NCBI RefSeq assembly: GCF_965198575.1
Contig: NZ_OZ240671.1
Span: 248,001-312,000 of the forward strand
Direction: 5' to 3'
DNA from: Lichenicola sp965198575
GTDB taxonomy: Bacteria; Pseudomonadota; Alphaproteobacteria; Acetobacterales; Acetobacteraceae
Length of the DNA: 64,000 bases
The number at the start of each line of letters is the position of its first letter. The first letter of the stretch is position 1. A model generated the notes under the pieces. The model did no database searches. It had not been told where the DNA came from and worked only from the letters and a program-made list of their open reading frames with translations. This document shows positions 61,502 to 64,000 of this stretch, in pieces. A program made the position numbers and the translations under genes.

Positions 61502-62560
61502 TCAGATGAAAAAGAACGCCAGTCCGAACACCAGGTAGATGCCGATCAGCAGCACGCCCTCGAACCAGGTGGTCTCGCCGTCGCCGGCGATCGCGTTGAC
61601 GATGAAGGCGGTGCCGGCGATCGCGAACAGGTCGAGCGGGTCCTCGAACACCAGGGTCATCGGCCGGCCAAGCAGCCAGGACAGGATCACCAGCAGCGGC
61701 GCCACCACCAGCGCCATCTGGATCGCCGACCCGATGCAGATGCTCATCACCAGCCCCATCCGGTCCTGGCGCGCGAACCAGACCGCGGCGAACAGGTCGG
61801 AGATCGTGCCGACCAGGGCGATCACGATGACGCCGAGAAAGATCTGCGTCAGATGCAGCGTCGAGGCCGCCTGGGCCAGCGCGCCGGAGACCAGCTCGCT
61901 TTCCAGCGCGGCGCCGATCGTGGCAGCGACCAGCACGGCGAGGCTGCGGCCGATCGACCAGTCCGGCCGTTCCTCCTGCTCGCCCGACGCGAACACGTCG
62001 CGATGGGTGACCAGCGTGTAGCCGAGATTGCCGGCATAGATCAGCAGCAGCACGACCGAGACCGCGAGGCTGAGTGATTCGTCACGGGCGCCGATCCCGG
62101 CCACGTGGGTGAAGCGGCGGCCGGTGTAGTCGAACACCGCGGGCAGCAGCAGCGCGATCACCACCAGGATCAGCAGGCTCGACAACAGCCCGGCCCGCTC
62201 GCGCTTGAAGGTCTGCCGCTCGCGTCCCCAGCCGCCGACGACGATCGCCAACCCGAGCCCGAGCAGGCTGGTGCCGAGGATCGAGCCGGTGATCTGCGCG
62301 TGGACGACATCCGCCTGCCCGCGCATCAGCACGAACAGTGCCAGCAACAGTTCGGCGATGCTGCCGAGGCTGATGGTCAGCAGGCCGCCGACCGCCGCGC
62401 CGGTATGGCCGGCGAGCTGATCGGTCGCGGCGCGGATCCAGTCGGCCAGCACCGCCACGCCGAGAATGCCGCAGACGAAGACCCAGATCGGCGGGACATG
62501 GAGCCCGTATTCGAGCATCGGCGCCAACGGCACCAACAGGAGCAGGCCGAGGCGGATCAT
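61502..62560 (-). CDS. cax: Calcium/proton (cation/H+) exchanger
   Basis: A 352-residue CaCA-superfamily antiporter. ATG 62560 (MIRLGLLLLVPLAPM) overlaps the upstream antiporter gene by 4 bp; the longer frame is noise. About eleven membrane segments in two homologous halves are visible. The alpha repeats are GGLLTISLGSIAELLLALFV (with the acidic GSIAE) and GTISDLFAAVWFA with IGSAIQMALVVAPLL. An acidic stretch between the halves (SGEQEERPDW) lies in the cytoplasm. It exports Ca2+ or a similar cation in exchange for protons. Confidence 0.9.
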   Translation of the reverse strand: MIRLGLLLLVPLAPMLEYGLHVPPIWVFVCGILGVAVLADWIRAATDQLAGHTGAAVGGLLTISLGSIAELLLALFVLMRGQADVVHAQITGSILGTSLLGLGLAIVVGGWGRERQTFKRERAGLLSSLLILVVIALLLPAVFDYTGRRFTHVAGIGARDESLSLAVSVVLLLIYAGNLGYTLVTHRDVFASGEQEERPDWSIGRSLAVLVAATIGAALESELVSGALAQAASTLHLTQIFLGVIVIALVGTISDLFAAVWFARQDRMGLVMSICIGSAIQMALVVAPLLVILSWLLGRPMTLVFEDPLDLFAIAGTAFIVNAIAGDGETTWFEGVLLIGIYLVFGLAFFFI

Positions 62561-63819
62561 GGCGTGTCTGCACGCTCCCGGCTGCGGCGAAGGAACACCG
62601 ACAGGTGAGTCGCGGTGATGCCGTGTGCCACGACCGAGGCTGCGGCGGCGAGGCTTACCACCGGCCACAACGACCCGATCCCGGTCCTGTCCTGCGCATC
62701 GCAGGCGTAGAACAGGGCGGCGGCACCGACCGGGCCGAACCAGCCTGCGAACAGCCGGTGCGACAGCGGGCGCGTCCAGGCCATCAGGCCGCCGAGCGCA
62801 ATCCAGGCCGGCAGCCGGCGGAACAGCAGGATGCACACGACGAACACGGGCGCGCGCCACCCCATCTGGACCCAGGCCGCCCAGGGTAGTGCTGCGCCGA
62901 ACAGGAGCATGATCGGCAGGTCGAAGAAACGGGCGACGGCCTCGTTGAAATGCTCCTGGTGCTCCTCATGCTCGGTGCTGAAGCTCTCGTTCAGCACCGC
63001 ACCGGCCACGAAGGCGCCCAGCACGCCGTTGCCGCCGATCGCCTGCAGCCCGGCAAGGGTCGCCAGCGCCAATGCCAGGGCGATGGTCAGCAGCGAGGAG
63101 CGTTCGGTGTCGGGATGGCGGGCCGCCCGGCGCATGCACAGGCAGGCGCCGTAGCCGGCCGCCGCACCCAGCACGACGGCGCTGCCGACCTCGATCACCA
63201 GTACATGCAGCAGCCAGTCGCCGATGCCGTGGCCATGATCCCCGGGCCGCAGCGCCAGGATGATGAAAAGCGGGATCATGACGAAGGGCTGCGCCAGCCC
63301 GTCATTTATGCCGCTCTCGGCATTGATGGCGTGGCGGAGGTCGTATGGCACGGTGCGCTGGGCGAGCGGGCCACTGACCACCGGCGCCGACAGCACAGGA
63401 TCGGTGGGTGCCAGGATGGCCCCGATGAGGGCGCACTGCAGGAACGGCAGTCCGAGGCAGAGCCACGCGACCGCGGCGCCGGCCGCCCACATGAGCAGCA
63501 TGCCGGGCCCGAGCGCCACCGCCAGGCCGCGCCACCGGCGGCGCAACCAGCCGCGTGGCAGCCTGATCGCGGACGCCAGCACGGCAACCCCCAGCGTCAC
63601 CCGCGCGGCCTCCCGGAACACCGCGCGCGCCGCCGGATCCTGCCCCGGATCGATCCGGATGAAACCGAGCACCAACGGCCCCAGCAGGATGCCCGCCATC
63701 GCGCAGACCAGCGGTTCGGACATCCAGAGCTCGGAGTTCACCAGACCGGAGGTGGCCCCGAGCAGCAGCAGCAGCACGGCGACGGAAAAGGCGAGCAACC
63801 AGGGATCCGGGATCGTCAT
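62557..63819 (-). CDS. Na+/H+ (cation:proton) antiporter, CPA1/NhaP type
   Basis: A 420-residue membrane protein. ATG 63819 (MTIPDPWLLAFSVAVLLL) starts directly in the first membrane segment; the extension to 63942 reads as noise. The CPA1 ion-binding motifs are APTDPVLSAPVV and NAESGINDGLAQPFV, the latter with the conserved ESGxND. Twelve or so hydrophobic segments are visible. A short His/Glu-rich loop (STEHEEHQEHFNEA) may sense pH or metal. The overlap with the exchanger gene shows that the two are co-transcribed. Confidence 0.9.
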   Translation of the reverse strand: MTIPDPWLLAFSVAVLLLLLGATSGLVNSELWMSEPLVCAMAGILLGPLVLGFIRIDPGQDPAARAVFREAARVTLGVAVLASAIRLPRGWLRRRWRGLAVALGPGMLLMWAAGAAVAWLCLGLPFLQCALIGAILAPTDPVLSAPVVSGPLAQRTVPYDLRHAINAESGINDGLAQPFVMIPLFIILALRPGDHGHGIGDWLLHVLVIEVGSAVVLGAAAGYGACLCMRRAARHPDTERSSLLTIALALALATLAGLQAIGGNGVLGAFVAGAVLNESFSTEHEEHQEHFNEAVARFFDLPIMLLFGAALPWAAWVQMGWRAPVFVVCILLFRRLPAWIALGGLMAWTRPLSHRLFAGWFGPVGAAALFYACDAQDRTGIGSLWPVVSLAAAASVVAHGITATHLSVFLRRSRERADTP

Positions 63820-64000
63820 GCCTGTGTGGTAGCGCGGATCGCCGTCGGGCAACCAGGGTGCGCGATGGTGCCCGGATAAAACAAAACATGACTTCCGCGA
63901 CAAGACCATCACGAGCGGGATGGTGTCGCTGCGAGATTGCATCTTCCTCTGCAGCAGCTGCAGCAGAACGGACGCGAGCTGTCCGTGGACTGGCGCAGAT

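Overview
This 64 kb window is high-GC DNA from an alphaproteobacterium, probably of the Acetobacteraceae/Rhodospirillales type. That placement is an inference from base composition, the DnaE2 remnant, the IS5-type element and the general protein style; no 16S gene is present. The left ~52.8 kb reads as an accessory region. A 50-bp 3' half of a tRNA-Glu(CTC) gene at 52747-52796, next to an excisionase-like gene, looks like the displaced attachment site that closes an integrated island. The tRNA reads rightward, so the island body should lie to its left. To the right is a more ordinary locus for CDP-sugar and polysaccharide genes, a decayed IS5-type transposase and two cation/proton antiporters.

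Layout. 1-6.1 kb: the end of a type I modification gene (hsdM), hsdS, and an ATPase/subtilisin pair of the ietAS type. 6.5-8.4 kb: a plasmid-type replication initiator. 9-14 kb: a 1573-residue RHS toxin with a DUF4329/JAB-like tip and an overlapping candidate immunity gene. 14-15.8 kb: a truncated remnant of a large extracytoplasmic protein. 16.3-19.2 kb: small unknown genes and a DNA cytosine methyltransferase with an N-terminal helix-turn-helix, preceded by two palindromes. 19.3-30.5 kb: a nine-gene catabolic operon (FGGY kinase, acetoin-dehydrogenase-like E1a/E1b/E2, sugar ABC transporter, two SDR dehydrogenases) with a divergent SorC-type regulator. 30.5-36 kb: a tyrosine recombinase, small unknown genes, a ~80-bp degenerate tandem repeat and a dnaE2 fragment. 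36.4-40.4 kb: a second catabolic cassette (amidohydrolase, SorC-type regulator, MFS transporter, lactonase-like metallo-hydrolase).

40.7-49.6 kb is the most interesting defence block. It holds an AT-rich orphan gene, then a complete four-gene Bil operon (ubiquitin-like, E2, JAB peptidase, E1). Convergent to it is a translationally coupled operon of a sigma-like factor, a helix-turn-helix protein and a 1111-residue ImmA/IrrE protease - UvrD helicase - Cys-cluster nuclease-like fusion. I do not recognise that three-gene set as a named system, and it is the best candidate here for something undescribed. Regulators of XRE and S24-like type and the excisionase follow up to the tRNA remnant.

53.3-57.8 kb is an overlapping leftward operon that starts from glucose-1-phosphate cytidylyltransferase and CDP-glucose 4,6-dehydratase and continues with an epimerase-like cupin, a reductase-like protein and a flavoprotein. 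Diverging from it are a secreted LamG/propeller-type protein and a DUF4422 glycosyltransferase. The window ends in overlapping Ca2+/H+ and Na+/H+ antiporter genes.
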